A stretch of 64,000 nucleotides of DNA from Corynebacterium sp. 21KM1197 (GCF_033783015.1 NZ_CP123907.1:248001-312000), one strand, 5' to 3'; shown: positions 36,456-47,151, counted from the first letter of the stretch. Program-made: numbers and translations. Notes: generated from the letters alone by a model not told the origin.

Positions 36456-37476
36456 GTTAGGTCTTGGCGCGGCCCGTCGCCGCGCCCGGTTCTGGGCGCT
36501 GGGCCTGGCGCTGACGCTGGTAGCGGTGGCGATCCTGGGCGTGCTCGTGGGATCGGTATGGCTCCCGCCGAGTGCCCTCTACGGGCTGATCACGGGGCAG
36601 GACGCCGGGATCCACGGCACCATCGTGGGGCAGGTGCGCCTGCCCAGGGTGCTCCTGGGCCTGACGGTGGGCGCAGGCCTGGGGGCCTGCGGGGCGGCCT
36701 TGCAGGCGATGGTGCGCAACGACCTTGCCGATCCCCACCTGCTCGGCATCAGTTCCGGGGCCTCCTGCGGGGCGGCGTTGGCGATCCTGCTGGGGCTGGG
36801 CGCGGGGTGGCTGGAACACGCCCTGCAAGTGATGGCCTTCCTCGGGGCGCTCCTCGCCGGGCTGCTGGTGTACCTCACCGCGCGCGCCGGGGGCAGGCTC
36901 ACCGCCCTGCGCCTGGTGTTATCCGGGGTGGCGGTGGGCTACGCACTCTCAGCGGTGACCAGTTTCCTCATCATGGCCGTGGGCAACACGGAGGGCACCC
37001 GCTCGGTGATGTTTTGGCTGCTCGGCTCCCTGGGGCTGGCGCAGTGGAACTCGCCGCTGCTGGTGTCCGTGGCGGTCACCGCCGTGGTCGTGGTGGGCTT
37101 GACGCTTTCGGCCCGGCAGCTCGACGCCCTGGCTATTGGCGACGCCACCGCCCACGCCGTGGGCCTGTCCCCGCAGCGCGTGCGCGCCCGGCTGCTGGTG
37201 CTCGTGGCCGCCTGCGTGGGGGTGCTGGTGGCGGCGTCGGGAAGCATCGGCTTTGTGGGCCTGGTGATTCCGCACCTGGCGCGCCGGGCGGTGGGGGCGG
37301 CGCACAGGTACGTGATTCCCATTTCCGCGCTGATGGGCGCGGTGCTGGTGGTGGGCGCGGATATTCTGGCGCGCACCGTGCTGTCTCCCAGGGAGATACC
37401 CGTGGGCGTGATTACCGCCTTGATCGGCGCGCCCTTTTTATGGAGCGTGATCCGCAAGGGTCGCGCCGCTTATTAA
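36445..37476 (+). CDS. FecCD/BtuC-family ABC transporter permease
   Basis: The 343-residue permease has about ten membrane helices and the family motifs RLPRVLLGLTVGAGLGACGA, NDLADPHLLGISSGASCGAA and GFVGLVIPHLARRAVG (coupling helix). Relatives import iron-siderophores, haem or cobalamin. The ATG at 36445 overlaps the urea transporter end; a GTG at 36427 is an alternative. Being embedded in the urease transcription unit, it may import nickel or a nickel chelate, an inference. Confidence 0.88.
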   Translation: MADELGLGAARRRARFWALGLALTLVAVAILGVLVGSVWLPPSALYGLITGQDAGIHGTIVGQVRLPRVLLGLTVGAGLGACGAALQAMVRNDLADPHLLGISSGASCGAALAILLGLGAGWLEHALQVMAFLGALLAGLLVYLTARAGGRLTALRLVLSGVAVGYALSAVTSFLIMAVGNTEGTRSVMFWLLGSLGLAQWNSPLLVSVAVTAVVVVGLTLSARQLDALAIGDATAHAVGLSPQRVRARLLVLVAACVGVLVAASGSIGFVGLVIPHLARRAVGAAHRYVIPISALMGAVLVVGADILARTVLSPREIPVGVITALIGAPFLWSVIRKGRAAY

Positions 37477-37495
37477 AAAATTAAGGAGAATGAAG

Positions 37496-38502
37496 ATGCT
37501 TCATCGCAGGACCGCCTCCCGCACGGTGCTCGCCGTGGGGATTGGTGCTACGTTGCTGGGCGCGAGCGCGTGCTCGACCTCTCCGGACACCAGCGCCCAG
37601 GCCCCGGGCGTGGAGGGCTATCCCGTGACGGTGCACAACTGCGGCCAGGACGTGACCTTCGAGCAGGCCCCCAATAACGCGCTGCTGCTCGATAGCGCCC
37701 CGGTGTCCACGCTGAGCGCCCTGGGTGTGCTGGAGAGCGTGACCGCGCGGGCGGGTGCCTACCCGGAGGAGTATTACTCCACGGAGGATAACGCCCGGCT
37801 GGCGGCCATGACCTCGCTGACCGATCAGGTGGATGGCACCGGCCACATTCAACTCTCCAAGGACGTGGTGCTCGCCCAGGGGGCGGACGCGGTGTTTGGG
37901 CACCTGGACAACGTGGATCGGGAATCCCTCGACCGCGCCGGAATCCCGGAGATCATCGAGCCGATCTTCTGCCACTCCCGCACCACCCCGGCCAGCATGG
38001 AGGACGTGTACGAGCAGGTGAGCCTCTATGGGCAGATCTACGGAATCCCGGAGAAGGCCGAGGAGGTCAATCAATCCCTGCGTGAGCGCGTGGTGGCCGC
38101 CAGCGCCAGGGCTCAGGAGGATGACCGCCCGGAGAAGCCCACCACCGCCGCCGTGCTCTATCCCACCGTGGGTGGCGGGGCCACCTTTGCCTACGGGGCG
38201 CGCTCCATGGCCACCCCGCAGTTGGCGGCCGCGGGCCTGGATAACGTCTTTGCGGACATGAGCGAGCGCATCGCGGAAATCAACGTGGAGGAATTAATCC
38301 GCCGCGACCCGGACGCCATCGTTTTGCTCTACACCGAGGGCGATCCCCAGCGCGTGCGTCAGGCGCTCGAAGCCCTGCCCGGGGCCGATCAACTCACCGC
38401 CGTGCGCGAGGGCAATGTGATGGTGCAGTTAATGAACTACACCGAGCCCGGCACGCCGCAGGCGGTAGACGGGCTGGAAAAGATCGTGGAGAGGTTCCAC
38501 CC

Positions 38503-38506
<4 letters not shown>
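37496..38506 (+). CDS. ABC transporter substrate-binding lipoprotein (BtuF/FepB-like)
   Basis: The 336-residue lipoprotein has a signal peptide ending in the lipobox LLGASAC and a class III periplasmic-binding fold (LLLDSAPVSTLSALGV, KDVVLAQGADAVFG, DPDAIVLLYTEGDPQ). Cys in HNCGQDV and in FCHSRTTPASM recur in related corynebacterial proteins. AAGGAG lies seven bases before ATG 37496; ATG 37490 is too close to it. The ligand cannot be told from sequence; nickel, cobalamin or a siderophore are all possible. Confidence 0.85.
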
Positions 38507-39258
<752 letters not shown>

Positions 39259-39300
39259 GCACAAAGTTGCGATGTGGTCTTGAACTGGGGTTTTGAGGCC

Positions 39301-39353
39301 ACACTGCAAAAAGTTGCGGTGTGTTTTTGCAGTGTTGCGGTCTAGACTGCAAC
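39301..39353. promoter_or_regulatory. two palindromic operators and promoter of the AlbA_2 gene
   Basis: The 22-bp site at 39301-39322 pairs ACAC and GCAA with TTGC and GTGT. A second 20-bp palindrome at 39334-39353 has GTTGC and GTCTAGAC and GCAAC and contains the -10 TAGACT (39343-39348), eight bases before the ATG. Further GTTGC half-sites lie at 39249-39253 and 39266-39270. The layout is that of an autoregulated promoter. Confidence 0.65.
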
Positions 39354-39356
39354 TTT

Positions 39357-41069
39357 ATGAAGTGGACGAGTGACGATGTGGCGCGAGTGTTGGCCGATAT
39401 GCGCGATTGGGGCGATGATTTCACCCTGATTGAGGCGAAGGCGGCGGCAGGGGGACTGCCGGAAAACTTGCCGGAAACCATGTGCGCCTTTGCCAACATG
39501 CCGCAGGGTGGAACGGTGCTCTTAGGCGTGGACCAGCGCAGAAACTTCGAGGTGGTAGGGGTATCTGCGCCTGCGGACATAATCCAGGGGCTCTTGAGCC
39601 AAGTACGCAACGAGATACTCCCGGCACCGCCGGTGAATACCTATCCTCTTGAGATCGAGGGGAAAACGATAGTGGTGGCGGAGGTGAGTGGACTTTCTCC
39701 ACGCCAGAAGCCCGCTCGCTTCCGGGGGCGGGCGTATCTGCGCCAGGCAGACGGGGACTATGTGATGAATCCCAATGACCTCGCAATGATCGAGGTTGAG
39801 CGAGTCCACGAGGCTGAGCGCGTGGAATATGACGCCATGCCGGTCCGAGGAACCACCAGTGAGGATCTCGATTCTGCTTTGGTGTCCGAATATCTTGCCT
39901 CGGTGCGGCGCGGCAGTCGGAGGCTGCGTGAGGTATCGGACGAGGACATTCTGCGTATTACGGCGGTGACAACACCCGAAGGCGAACTGACGGTGGCGGG
40001 ATTGTACGCCCTGGGGTACTACCCTCAAGGGCAACGACCAGCTTTAGCCGTGACCGCTGCGGTACGGTTACCACACGATGGAAGCGGTATCCGCAATCAG
40101 AATCGACAGGATTTTGATGGCCCGCTGCCGGTGTTGCTTGACGATATTCAGCAATGGGTTATGGCGAATATCGGTACCACGGACGTGTATCGGGCGGACG
40201 GAGGCATGGAACATCGACCGGATTTTCCGTTGCGTGCTGTGCGTGAAATTGTGGCCAATGCGTTAGTGCATCGCGACCTCGGGCCACACACCGTGGGGGC
40301 GGGGGCGAGAGTGCAGATCAGAATACTTCCTGAAAAGATGATTGTGGTCAGTCCCGGCGGTTTGAAGAACCTTTCCGTGGACGAACTAAGGTCGGGTGAG
40401 TTCCGTCCACGAGCGGTGAATCAGCGTCTTTATGAGATGTGCAAGCACTTACACACGGACAGCGGTGCGGGAGTGATCGAGGGGGAAGGAGGAGGTATCC
40501 GAGAGGCCCTTGCGGAAACTCGCGACGCCGACTTGCGCCGTCCCCGCTTCATCGATCGCGGAGTGGACTTTACAGTCATGCTGCGCGGTGGATCGGTGTT
40601 TTCCCGCGAGGACGAGCGCGTTCTGCATAACCTGGCCCCGGGGATATACCTCAGCCATGTGCAAAAGGCGCTTTTGCTTTCTCTTTCTACGGGAGAATCG
40701 TGGAGCGTAGCCAGAATGGTGTCTGAGTTTTCTCCCCTCACCAGGACGGAGGCCGATAACGCACTGGCATTATTGCTCCAATTGGGTTTGGTGGCGGTGA
40801 CTCCACAGGGGATACGGCTTATGCGGGAACCGATCTTCCAGGGGGCCAGGGGACAATCCTTGCCACGGGACATCACCAAGAACGGTCCCGCGATATTGGC
40901 AGCAATGCCAGAGGATAAGGCGGTGACGTTCCAGGAACTTGGTCAGGGGACGGGTCTGGCGCCCGGGGCGATTCGATATGCGATCAATAAATTAATAGAG
41001 GCGGGCTACGTGGTGCGAGATGGTGGCCAGGGTGACCGTTCCACGAGCTATCGGCGTATCAAGCCTTGA
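39357..41069 (+). CDS. Schlafen/AlbA_2 domain ATP-binding regulator-like protein
   Basis: The 570-residue protein starts with an AlbA_2 domain (LIEAKAAAGGLPENLPETMC, AFANMPQGGTVLLGVDQ, residues about 18-150), followed by an HATPase_c_4-like region (REIVANALVHRDLG and VVSPGGLKNLSVDEL, about 290-360) and C-terminal winged-helix-like segments (about 430-570). Proteins of this layout are annotated as transcriptional regulators or nucleic-acid-binding ATPases and often lie in mobile regions. Codon use is less GC-biased than in neighbours, suggesting transfer. The ATG at 39357 directly follows the operator-promoter. Confidence 0.85.
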   Translation: MKWTSDDVARVLADMRDWGDDFTLIEAKAAAGGLPENLPETMCAFANMPQGGTVLLGVDQRRNFEVVGVSAPADIIQGLLSQVRNEILPAPPVNTYPLEIEGKTIVVAEVSGLSPRQKPARFRGRAYLRQADGDYVMNPNDLAMIEVERVHEAERVEYDAMPVRGTTSEDLDSALVSEYLASVRRGSRRLREVSDEDILRITAVTTPEGELTVAGLYALGYYPQGQRPALAVTAAVRLPHDGSGIRNQNRQDFDGPLPVLLDDIQQWVMANIGTTDVYRADGGMEHRPDFPLRAVREIVANALVHRDLGPHTVGAGARVQIRILPEKMIVVSPGGLKNLSVDELRSGEFRPRAVNQRLYEMCKHLHTDSGAGVIEGEGGGIREALAETRDADLRRPRFIDRGVDFTVMLRGGSVFSREDERVLHNLAPGIYLSHVQKALLLSLSTGESWSVARMVSEFSPLTRTEADNALALLLQLGLVAVTPQGIRLMREPIFQGARGQSLPRDITKNGPAILAAMPEDKAVTFQELGQGTGLAPGAIRYAINKLIEAGYVVRDGGQGDRSTSYRRIKP

Positions 41070-41100
41070 TGCCTGCCCTGGCAATGACTATTCTGGTGTA

Positions 41101-41171
41101 CTGACAGCCCACCTTGACTGTCGCAAACGGCGAGAACCCTCACCCATTGGCTTAGGATAAGTGAGGGTTCT
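41101..41171 (-). terminator. conserved two-hairpin 3' region of the 46-aa peptide gene
   Basis: Reading on the minus strand, an 11-bp stem (41171-41161 with 41143-41133) follows the stop codon, then a smaller stem GACAG/CTGTC (41122-41118 with 41107-41103). The same two hairpins with a shared CACCTTGA-type loop occur at the related element near 57.4 kb. Confidence 0.65.
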
Positions 41172-41178
41172 TGTGAGA

Positions 41179-41319
41179 CTAGCTGAGCAGTCCGATAACC
41201 GCTTCTACGATTGCGCGAGCGATTACGTTTTCTGCCAGCCGCCCCAGGTACCGTCGCATGGAGTTGCCTCTCCTGCGGCGGTTCCTTTTATCTTCGCTTT
41301 CGCGTCGATGGTGGGCCAT
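41179..41319 (-). CDS. 46-residue peptide with basic head and amphipathic tail (cassette family member 1)
   Basis: From ATG 41319 the frame encodes 46 residues: a very basic head ([20 protein letters not shown]) and a helical tail ([20 protein letters not shown] then VIGLLS). AGGAGGTGA, a near-perfect ribosome site, lies seven bases before the ATG; a second site GGAGAGG precedes the internal ATG 41259, which would give 26 residues. Related copies at 53323 (TGA-interrupted) and 57490 (frameshifted) keep the head, tail and downstream hairpins. It could be a type I toxin, bacteriocin-like or other small peptide; no family was recognised. Confidence 0.65.
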   Translation of the reverse strand: MAHHRRESEDKRNRRRRGNSMRRYLGRLAENVIARAIVEAVIGLLS

Positions 41320-41379
41320 TCGTCTCACCTCCTCCCTGTCAGTCGAAGGTGCTACCTCGTCGGGTGCGTGCCTCCGCCA

Positions 41380-41404
41380 GGTGGTGGAGACTTATCGCAC
41401 CACC
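41380..41404 (-). promoter_or_regulatory. hairpin in the peptide-gene leader
   Basis: GGTGGTG (41380-41386) and CACCACC (41398-41404) form a 7-bp stem with an 11-base loop about 60 bases upstream of the peptide ATG on the minus strand. It could influence translation of the peptide. Confidence 0.45.
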
Positions 41405-41466
41405 AGGAGGAACCAGGAAGTTTCCCGGCAAAAATAGCGTACACCGGGAGCGTGACCAGGGGAGTG

Positions 41467-41916
41467 CTATTCCTGCTCCCAGGCGATCTTTTCCCGGTGG
41501 TGCTGGCGCTGCGGCCGTATCAGGTATGTCACCTCGGCGTGGGCTGGCAGGTCCGTCCTTTCGCCCTCCATGAGGGGAGCGGAAAACTCCCGCGTGTCCC
41601 CGGGCGGTATGCCCTCCCATGCGGCCGCGAACGTGCGGCCTTGCTCATCGCGGGCGTCGGGGCAGCACAACATCACCTCGTGCAGGGTCTCGCTGCTGGT
41701 GTTGATGATCGTCCACGTTCCGGGCCGTCCCGGGGCCAGCTTCACACGATGAGTCCCTGCCGGAAGCAGCCGCGAGACGTGTGGGATCTCGATGGCCAGG
41801 AGGCGTCCGTGGGCATCGAAGTGGCAGCGCACGGTCATGTCGGCGGTGGAGGACGCCGGTGCCGAGGAGAGGGAAAGCAGGGCGGTGTCCGAGGGGGCGT
41901 CGTAACGCAGGTGCAT
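41467..41916 (-). CDS. DUF2283-like protein
   Basis: The 149-residue protein opens [18 protein letters not shown], the DUF2283 pattern of a beta-rich fold in which a Tyr-Asp pair starts the domain. The second half ([20 protein letters not shown] onward) looks like a beta-sandwich with PxxxxE turns. TACCGT on the minus strand is seven bases before the ATG, so the transcript is probably leaderless. It is divergent from hemL and upstream of the peptide gene on the same strand. Confidence 0.7.
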   Translation of the reverse strand: MHLRYDAPSDTALLSLSSAPASSTADMTVRCHFDAHGRLLAIEIPHVSRLLPAGTHRVKLAPGRPGTWTIINTSSETLHEVMLCCPDARDEQGRTFAAAWEGIPPGDTREFSAPLMEGERTDLPAHAEVTYLIRPQRQHHREKIAWEQE

Positions 41917-41982
41917 GAGAATAACGGTATTCGAACACGCGCTCAGGGCCCCGCGTCCCGTCCTCCCTCTACAATGGCCCTC

Positions 41983-43311
41983 ATGACTGATCTGCCTGCC
42001 ACTTCTGCTCATACTCAGGAATCCGCGCGCTGGTTGGAGCGCACCTCGCAGTTCATTCCCGGCGGGGTGAACTCCCCGGTGCGCGCCTTTGGCTCGGTGG
42101 GAGGCCAGGCGCGGGTGATCCGGGAGGCCAAGGGTTCGAGGCTTATCGACGTGGATGGAAACGAGTACGTCGATCTGGTGTGTTCCTGGGGCCCCATGCT
42201 GATGGGCAATGCCCTTCCCTCCATCGTGGAGGCCGTGCGCGAGGCCGCGCTGAGCGGCTTGTCCTTCGGCGCGCCGTCGATAGCCGAGGCGGAGTTGGCG
42301 CAGGTGATTGTGGAGCGTACCGCCGCCGAGCAGGTGCGCCTGGTGAACTCCGGCACGGAGGCCACGATGTCGGCGGTGCGCCTGGCGCGGGGATTCACCG
42401 GGCGGACCAAGATCGTGAAGTTTGAGGGCTGCTATCACGGGCACGTGGACGCGCTGCTGGCCTCGGCGGGTTCGGGCGTGGCCACCCTGGGGCTACCGGA
42501 TTCGCCAGGGGTGACGGGCGCGGCGGCCGCGGATACCATCGTGGTGCCCTATAACGATCTGGACGCGGTGCGTCGCGTCTTTGCCGAGCACCCTGGTCAG
42601 ATCGCGGCGATTATCGCGGAGGCGGCGGCGGGCAACATGGGCACGGTGGCTCCTCAGGAGGGGTTCAACGCTGCGCTCAAGGAGATCGCGCACGCCGATG
42701 GCGCCCTGCTGATTCTCGATGAGGTCATGACCGGCTTCCGCACCTCCTATAACGGCTGGTACGGGGTGGATCGCGTGGCCGGTGACCTGGTGACCTTCGG
42801 CAAGGTGGTCTCCGGTGGCCTGCCCGCGGCGGCCTTTGGTGGGCGGCGTGACGTGATGGAGCACCTGGCCCCGCTGGGCCCGGTGTATCAGGCGGGCACG
42901 CTCTCGGGGAACCCCGTGGCGGTGGCGGCGGGGCTGGCCTCGCTGCGCGCGGCCACGGAGGAGGTGTATGACGCGGTGGGTTCGCACGCCAACCGCCTCG
43001 CCATCCTGCTGCACAAGGCCCTGGAGCGCGAGGGCGTGGCACACCATATCCAGCGCGCCTCCTCCATGCTTTCCGTGCGCTTCGCGGAGGGTGAGGGACG
43101 CAACTTCCAGGACATGCAGGCGGCGGAGACCTTCCGGTACCCGGCCTTTTTCCACGCTTTGTTGGACGCGGGAGTGTACGCTCCCCCGAGTGTCTTTGAG
43201 ACGTGGTTTGTGTCCAGCGCGCTAAGCGACGATGATTTTGAGCGGATTGAGCGCGCCCTCGTACCCGCGGCCAAGGCGGCTGCGGCGGCCACGGCGGCGG
43301 ATACCGTCTAG
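41983..43311 (+). CDS. hemL: glutamate-1-semialdehyde 2,1-aminomutase HemL
   Basis: HemL makes 5-aminolevulinate from glutamate-1-semialdehyde with PLP. The 442 residues contain [51 protein letters not shown] and the PLP Lys in [23 protein letters not shown] (41970-41975) is seven bases before ATG 41983, a leaderless start; ATG 41974 overlaps that box. The 11-mer GCTTATCGACG encodes Leu-Ile-Asp at 42142. Confidence 0.94.
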   Translation: MTDLPATSAHTQESARWLERTSQFIPGGVNSPVRAFGSVGGQARVIREAKGSRLIDVDGNEYVDLVCSWGPMLMGNALPSIVEAVREAALSGLSFGAPSIAEAELAQVIVERTAAEQVRLVNSGTEATMSAVRLARGFTGRTKIVKFEGCYHGHVDALLASAGSGVATLGLPDSPGVTGAAAADTIVVPYNDLDAVRRVFAEHPGQIAAIIAEAAAGNMGTVAPQEGFNAALKEIAHADGALLILDEVMTGFRTSYNGWYGVDRVAGDLVTFGKVVSGGLPAAAFGGRRDVMEHLAPLGPVYQAGTLSGNPVAVAAGLASLRAATEEVYDAVGSHANRLAILLHKALEREGVAHHIQRASSMLSVRFAEGEGRNFQDMQAAETFRYPAFFHALLDAGVYAPPSVFETWFVSSALSDDDFERIERALVPAAKAAAAATAADTV

Positions 43312-43456
43312 GTCAGTAAGGTCAGGGCGGAAGGCCCGCCTCCGCGCCCTTGTCTTAGGGTGTCGCCTTAGAGCATGAGCGCAGGCGGTGAAAAATACTG
43401 CCGAGCGCGCTGTGCCCCGGCGCACCAGAACCGCAACCTTAAAGAGAAAGCGACCC

Positions 43457-44065
43457 ATGAGCACCACCATTGTCCACCTGGTCCGCCACGGCGAGGTGTA
43501 TAACCCCGCCAAGATTCTCTATGGCCGGTTGCCGGGATACCACCTCTCCTCCAGGGGGCAGAGCCAGGCGGCATGCACGGCCCGCGCCTTCGAGGGGCAT
43601 GAGGTGGCCTATCTCGCCGCGTCCCCGATGGAGCGGGTGCAGGAGACTTCTGCACCCATCAAGGAGGTCACCGGCTGCGAGATTCGAACCGATGACGCCC
43701 TGCTCGAGGCGGGGAACCGCTTTGAGGGACTGCGCGTCAAGGGGTGGCGTTCTCAGCTATGGAATCCGGTGCGGTGGCCGCTCATGGTCAATCCCACCCT
43801 GCCGAGCTGGGGCGAGCACTATGATGCGATCTTGGAGCGCATGAAGGGCGCGATCGAGCGCGCCAGGGTGGCGGCGGAGGGCCGCGAGGCGATCCTGGTG
43901 AGCCACCAGTTGCCCATCGTGATGGTGCAGCGGTGGGCGGCCGATAAGCCCCTGGCCCACAATCCGGCCACGCGCCGCTGCGACCTGGCCTCCGTGACCT
44001 CCCTGATTTTCCAGGACGATCAGTTGGTGGAGCACCGCTACAGCGAGCCCGCCCGAGAGATATAG
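43457..44065 (+). CDS. histidine phosphatase family protein
   Basis: The 202-residue protein has the phosphohistidine motif HLVRHGEVYNP, SPMERVQETS and the second catalytic His in LVSHQLPIVM. It is the phosphoglycerate-mutase-like gene always found between hemL and the tlpA-ccdA-resB-ccsB cluster in relatives (Rv0525 position). The substrate is unknown. AAAGAGAAAG lies before the ATG. Confidence 0.88.
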   Translation: MSTTIVHLVRHGEVYNPAKILYGRLPGYHLSSRGQSQAACTARAFEGHEVAYLAASPMERVQETSAPIKEVTGCEIRTDDALLEAGNRFEGLRVKGWRSQLWNPVRWPLMVNPTLPSWGEHYDAILERMKGAIERARVAAEGREAILVSHQLPIVMVQRWAADKPLAHNPATRRCDLASVTSLIFQDDQLVEHRYSEPAREI

Positions 44066-44105
44066 GGCCAGGATATTGAGGGACAAGGTACAGGGGAGCG
44101 CGGCC

Positions 44106-44711
44106 GTGAATGATGGGAAGAGGACTCTTGCCGCCGTGCTCGTCGCGGGAGCGGTGGCGGGCCTGGCGGCGTGTAGCGCGGAACAGACCGCCGGGCAAAA
44201 CGCCGTGAGTCAGGGCGAGGGTTCCTTTTCCTTTTATTCCCCGGGTGGGGCCACGGAGATCTTCTACGAGCCGCAGGATCGCCAGCCCGTGCAGGACTTC
44301 TCCGGGGATTCCCTCATGGAGGAGGGAACCACGGTTGCGCTCTCGGACTTTGAGGATCAGGTGGTGGTGCTTAACTCCTGGGGCCAGTGGTGCGCCCCGT
44401 GCCGCTCCGAGGTGGATGACCTGGAGGAAACTCAGGAGGCGATCACTCCGCTGGGGGCCACGGTGCTGGGCATTAACGTCCGGGATTATAACCGGCAGAT
44501 CGCCCAGGACTTCGTCAAAGATAACGGCGTGACCTACCCCTCCCTTTACGATCCGCCCTTCCGCACCGCCGCCGCCCTCGGTGGCGTTCCGGCCAGCGTC
44601 GTCCCCACCACCATCGTGTTGGATCGCCAGCATCGCCCCGCGGCGGTGTTTCTGCGAGCGATCACGGCGGGGGAGCTTATCGACGTCGTGACGCGTATCG
44701 CCCAGGAGTAG
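44106..44711 (+). CDS. TlpA/ResA-like thiol-disulfide oxidoreductase lipoprotein
   Basis: This 201-residue exported thioredoxin-fold protein has a lipobox (AGLAAC), active site WGQWCAPCRSE and cis-Pro region VPTTIVLDRQHRP. It should reduce apocytochrome c haem-binding cysteines outside the membrane, receiving electrons from CcdA. GTG 44106 has GGGGAG at the right distance. The 11-mer GCTTATCGACG lies at 44675 (Leu-Ile-Asp codons). Confidence 0.92.
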   Translation: MNDGKRTLAAVLVAGAVAGLAACSAEQTAGQNAVSQGEGSFSFYSPGGATEIFYEPQDRQPVQDFSGDSLMEEGTTVALSDFEDQVVVLNSWGQWCAPCRSEVDDLEETQEAITPLGATVLGINVRDYNRQIAQDFVKDNGVTYPSLYDPPFRTAAALGGVPASVVPTTIVLDRQHRPAAVFLRAITAGELIDVVTRIAQE

Positions 44712-44715
44712 CACC

Positions 44716-45501
44716 GTGGGAGAATACCTAGCCGACCTCACCACCTCCGGGCCCCTGATCCTGGGGGTGCTGGCCGCCGCCCTCGCCGGGTTGGTGTCCT
44801 TTGCCTCCCCCTGCGTGGTGCCCCTAGTGCCGGGATACCTTTCCTATCTGACGGGCACCGTGGGCGGGGAGATGAACTACGAGGGGGAGCACGGGCCCCA
44901 GGTGGGCAAGCGCAGGCAGTGGGCAGTGGTGCTCGCGGCGTTGCTCTTTGTTCTGGGCTTTACCGTGGTCTTTTTGCTGGCCACGGTTACGGTCTTTGGC
45001 GTGATCGGCACGCTGGCGGTGCAGGCGGAAACCCTGATGAGGATAGGCGGTGTGGTCACCATTCTCATGGGCCTGGTGTTCATGGGCCTGGTGCCGGGCC
45101 TGCAACGCGATACCCGCATGAACCCGCAGCGCTGGACCACCTGGCTGGGAGCCCCCCTGCTGGGCGGGGTCTTTGCGCTGGGGTGGACGCCCTGCCTGGG
45201 CCCCACGCTGACGGCCATCATCTCGGTGTCAGTGGGCACCGAGGGCATGACGGCCGCGCGCGGCGTGGTACTCATCATCGGCTACTGCCTGGGCCTGGGC
45301 CTGCCTTTTATCCTGCTGGCCCTGGGTTCGGGTGCGGCGCTGCGTGGTGTGGGCTGGCTGCGCAGGCACACCAGGGGAATGCAGATTTTCGGTGGGGTGC
45401 TCATGGTGCTCATCGGCCTGGCGCTGGTCACGGGCCTGTGGGCGGAGTTTATTACCTGGGTGCGCCAGTGGACCGTGGAATACGGCGCCACGCTGGTATA
45501 G
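44716..45501 (+). CDS. ccdA: cytochrome c biogenesis protein CcdA
   Basis: This 261-residue, six-helix membrane protein carries electrons from cytoplasmic thioredoxin to the outside. The paired cysteines are in SFASPCVVPLVPG and LGWTPCLGPTLTA. It starts at GTG four bases after the TlpA-like gene and is followed by resB. Confidence 0.94.
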   Translation: MGEYLADLTTSGPLILGVLAAALAGLVSFASPCVVPLVPGYLSYLTGTVGGEMNYEGEHGPQVGKRRQWAVVLAALLFVLGFTVVFLLATVTVFGVIGTLAVQAETLMRIGGVVTILMGLVFMGLVPGLQRDTRMNPQRWTTWLGAPLLGGVFALGWTPCLGPTLTAIISVSVGTEGMTAARGVVLIIGYCLGLGLPFILLALGSGAALRGVGWLRRHTRGMQIFGGVLMVLIGLALVTGLWAEFITWVRQWTVEYGATLV

Positions 45502-45531
45502 GCCCTTGACGTTTAAGGAGGAAAGCACACG

Positions 45532-47151
45532 ATGAAGCACGCGGCGAGGTACCTGCGGCGGGCCTGGAATTGGCTCACCAGTATGCGCACGGCCCTGGTG
45601 CTGCTGTTCCTCCTGGCGGTGGCGGCCATTCCCGGTGCGCTGTTGCCCCAGCGCAATCTGAGCCTGGCCAACGTGGAGGAGTACCTCGCGGAGAACGGCC
45701 AGTTGGCGCAGATCTATGATCGCCTGCAACTCTTTGACGTATTTAGTTCCACCTGGTTCACCGCCATTTATGTGTTGCTGATGATCTCGCTCGTGGGCTG
45801 CATTATCCCGCGCAGCCTGGAGCACTATAAGGCCATGCGCACACCCCCGGTGCGCCCGCCCAAGCGCCTGGAGCGGATGCCGCACCACAGCTCGGACGTG
45901 GACACGCGCGAGGTATTGGAGTTGGAGTCCGTGGTGCGGGAGCGGTTTTCCCGGTGGCGGGTGGCGGAGTACTCCCCGCAGGAGGATCGCGCGGGCAAGC
46001 GCGCCTTCTCCGCTGAGCGCGGTTATGCGCACGAGTTCTTCAACCTCGTTTTCCACCTCTCCCTGGTGGCGCTGCTGATCACGGTGGGCCTGGGCAGGAT
46101 GGTGTACTACGAGGGGCACGTCATCGTGGTCACGGAGTCCGGCTCGAATGACGCGCTGGCGCTCAACCAGTCCACGGAGTTCTGCAATACCTCCCCGGCC
46201 AACTTTGATTCCTTCCGCGCCGGGCCGCTTTTCGACGGCACCGGCCTCAACCCCTTCTGCTTCCATGCTCATGACTTCACCGCCGATTACCTGCCCAGTG
46301 GCCAGGCGGAGATGTTTAGCTCCAATATCTCCTACGCGGAGGGGGAGGACATCACCAAGGACCCCGCCACCTGGGAGGATTATGAACTCAAGGTGAATCA
46401 CCCGCTGCGCATGTCCGGGGATCGCCTCTATCTCCAGGGGCACGGCTTCGCACCCACGTTCACGGTGACGTGGCCCAATGGCGAGCAGCGCACGCAGACC
46501 CTGCAATGGCGGCCGGACGATCCCACTTTCTTCCTCTCCTCCGGCGCCATGCGCTTTGACCCCCCGGCGGGCATGTACCCGGATCTGTACGAGCGCCGCC
46601 AGAACCAGCTGGCCATTCAGGGCCTCTTTGCCCCCACCGCGCAGTGGTCGGGTGAGAACGGGGAGTTGCTTACCTCCGCCTTCCCCACCATGCGCGATCC
46701 CGCCGTGGCTATCGACGTCTACCGGGGCGATAACGGCCTGGACACCGGCGTGGGACAGAACATCTTTACCCTCGACCCCACGCTGATCCACGCGGGGCAA
46801 CTCCAAAAGATCGACCGGGTGAACCTCAGCCAGGGCCAGTCCGTGACGCTGGACGATGGCACCGTGGTGACCTTCGAGGGCGCCAACGAGTACGCCAACT
46901 ACGTGGTGGCCTCCGACCCCACGCAGATCTGGGTGTTGGTGTCCGCGGTGTCCATGCTCGGCTCCCTGGTGGCCTCGCTCATGGTGAAGCGCCGCCGCGT
47001 GTGGGTACGCCTCTCCCCGGCGTCGGGTGGCGGAACCCTGGTGGAGATGGCGGGCCTCGCGCGCACGGATCGCGCCGGGTGGGGAGCGGAGTTCGAGGTG
47101 TTGCGCCGCCGTATCTTAGGCCTGTCGGAGGAGGACGAGGAAGAGGAATAG
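45532..47151 (+). CDS. resB: cytochrome c biogenesis protein ResB
   Basis: ResB (539 residues) is the large partner of CcsA in system II cytochrome c assembly. It has membrane helices near the N-terminus (MRTALVLLFLLAVAAIPGAL, VLLMISLVGCIIP, FHLSLVALLITVGLG), a big extracytoplasmic domain and a final helix (VLVSAVSMLGSLVASLMV). AAGGAGG precedes the ATG. The C-terminus is acidic. Confidence 0.93.
   Translation: MKHAARYLRRAWNWLTSMRTALVLLFLLAVAAIPGALLPQRNLSLANVEEYLAENGQLAQIYDRLQLFDVFSSTWFTAIYVLLMISLVGCIIPRSLEHYKAMRTPPVRPPKRLERMPHHSSDVDTREVLELESVVRERFSRWRVAEYSPQEDRAGKRAFSAERGYAHEFFNLVFHLSLVALLITVGLGRMVYYEGHVIVVTESGSNDALALNQSTEFCNTSPANFDSFRAGPLFDGTGLNPFCFHAHDFTADYLPSGQAEMFSSNISYAEGEDITKDPATWEDYELKVNHPLRMSGDRLYLQGHGFAPTFTVTWPNGEQRTQTLQWRPDDPTFFLSSGAMRFDPPAGMYPDLYERRQNQLAIQGLFAPTAQWSGENGELLTSAFPTMRDPAVAIDVYRGDNGLDTGVGQNIFTLDPTLIHAGQLQKIDRVNLSQGQSVTLDDGTVVTFEGANEYANYVVASDPTQIWVLVSAVSMLGSLVASLMVKRRRVWVRLSPASGGGTLVEMAGLARTDRAGWGAEFEVLRRRILGLSEEDEEEE

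Noticed and set aside
41161..41982. N-terminal extension of the hemL frame
   Set aside because: It runs opposite the peptide and DUF2283 genes and has no HemL homology; TACAAT fixes the start at 41983.
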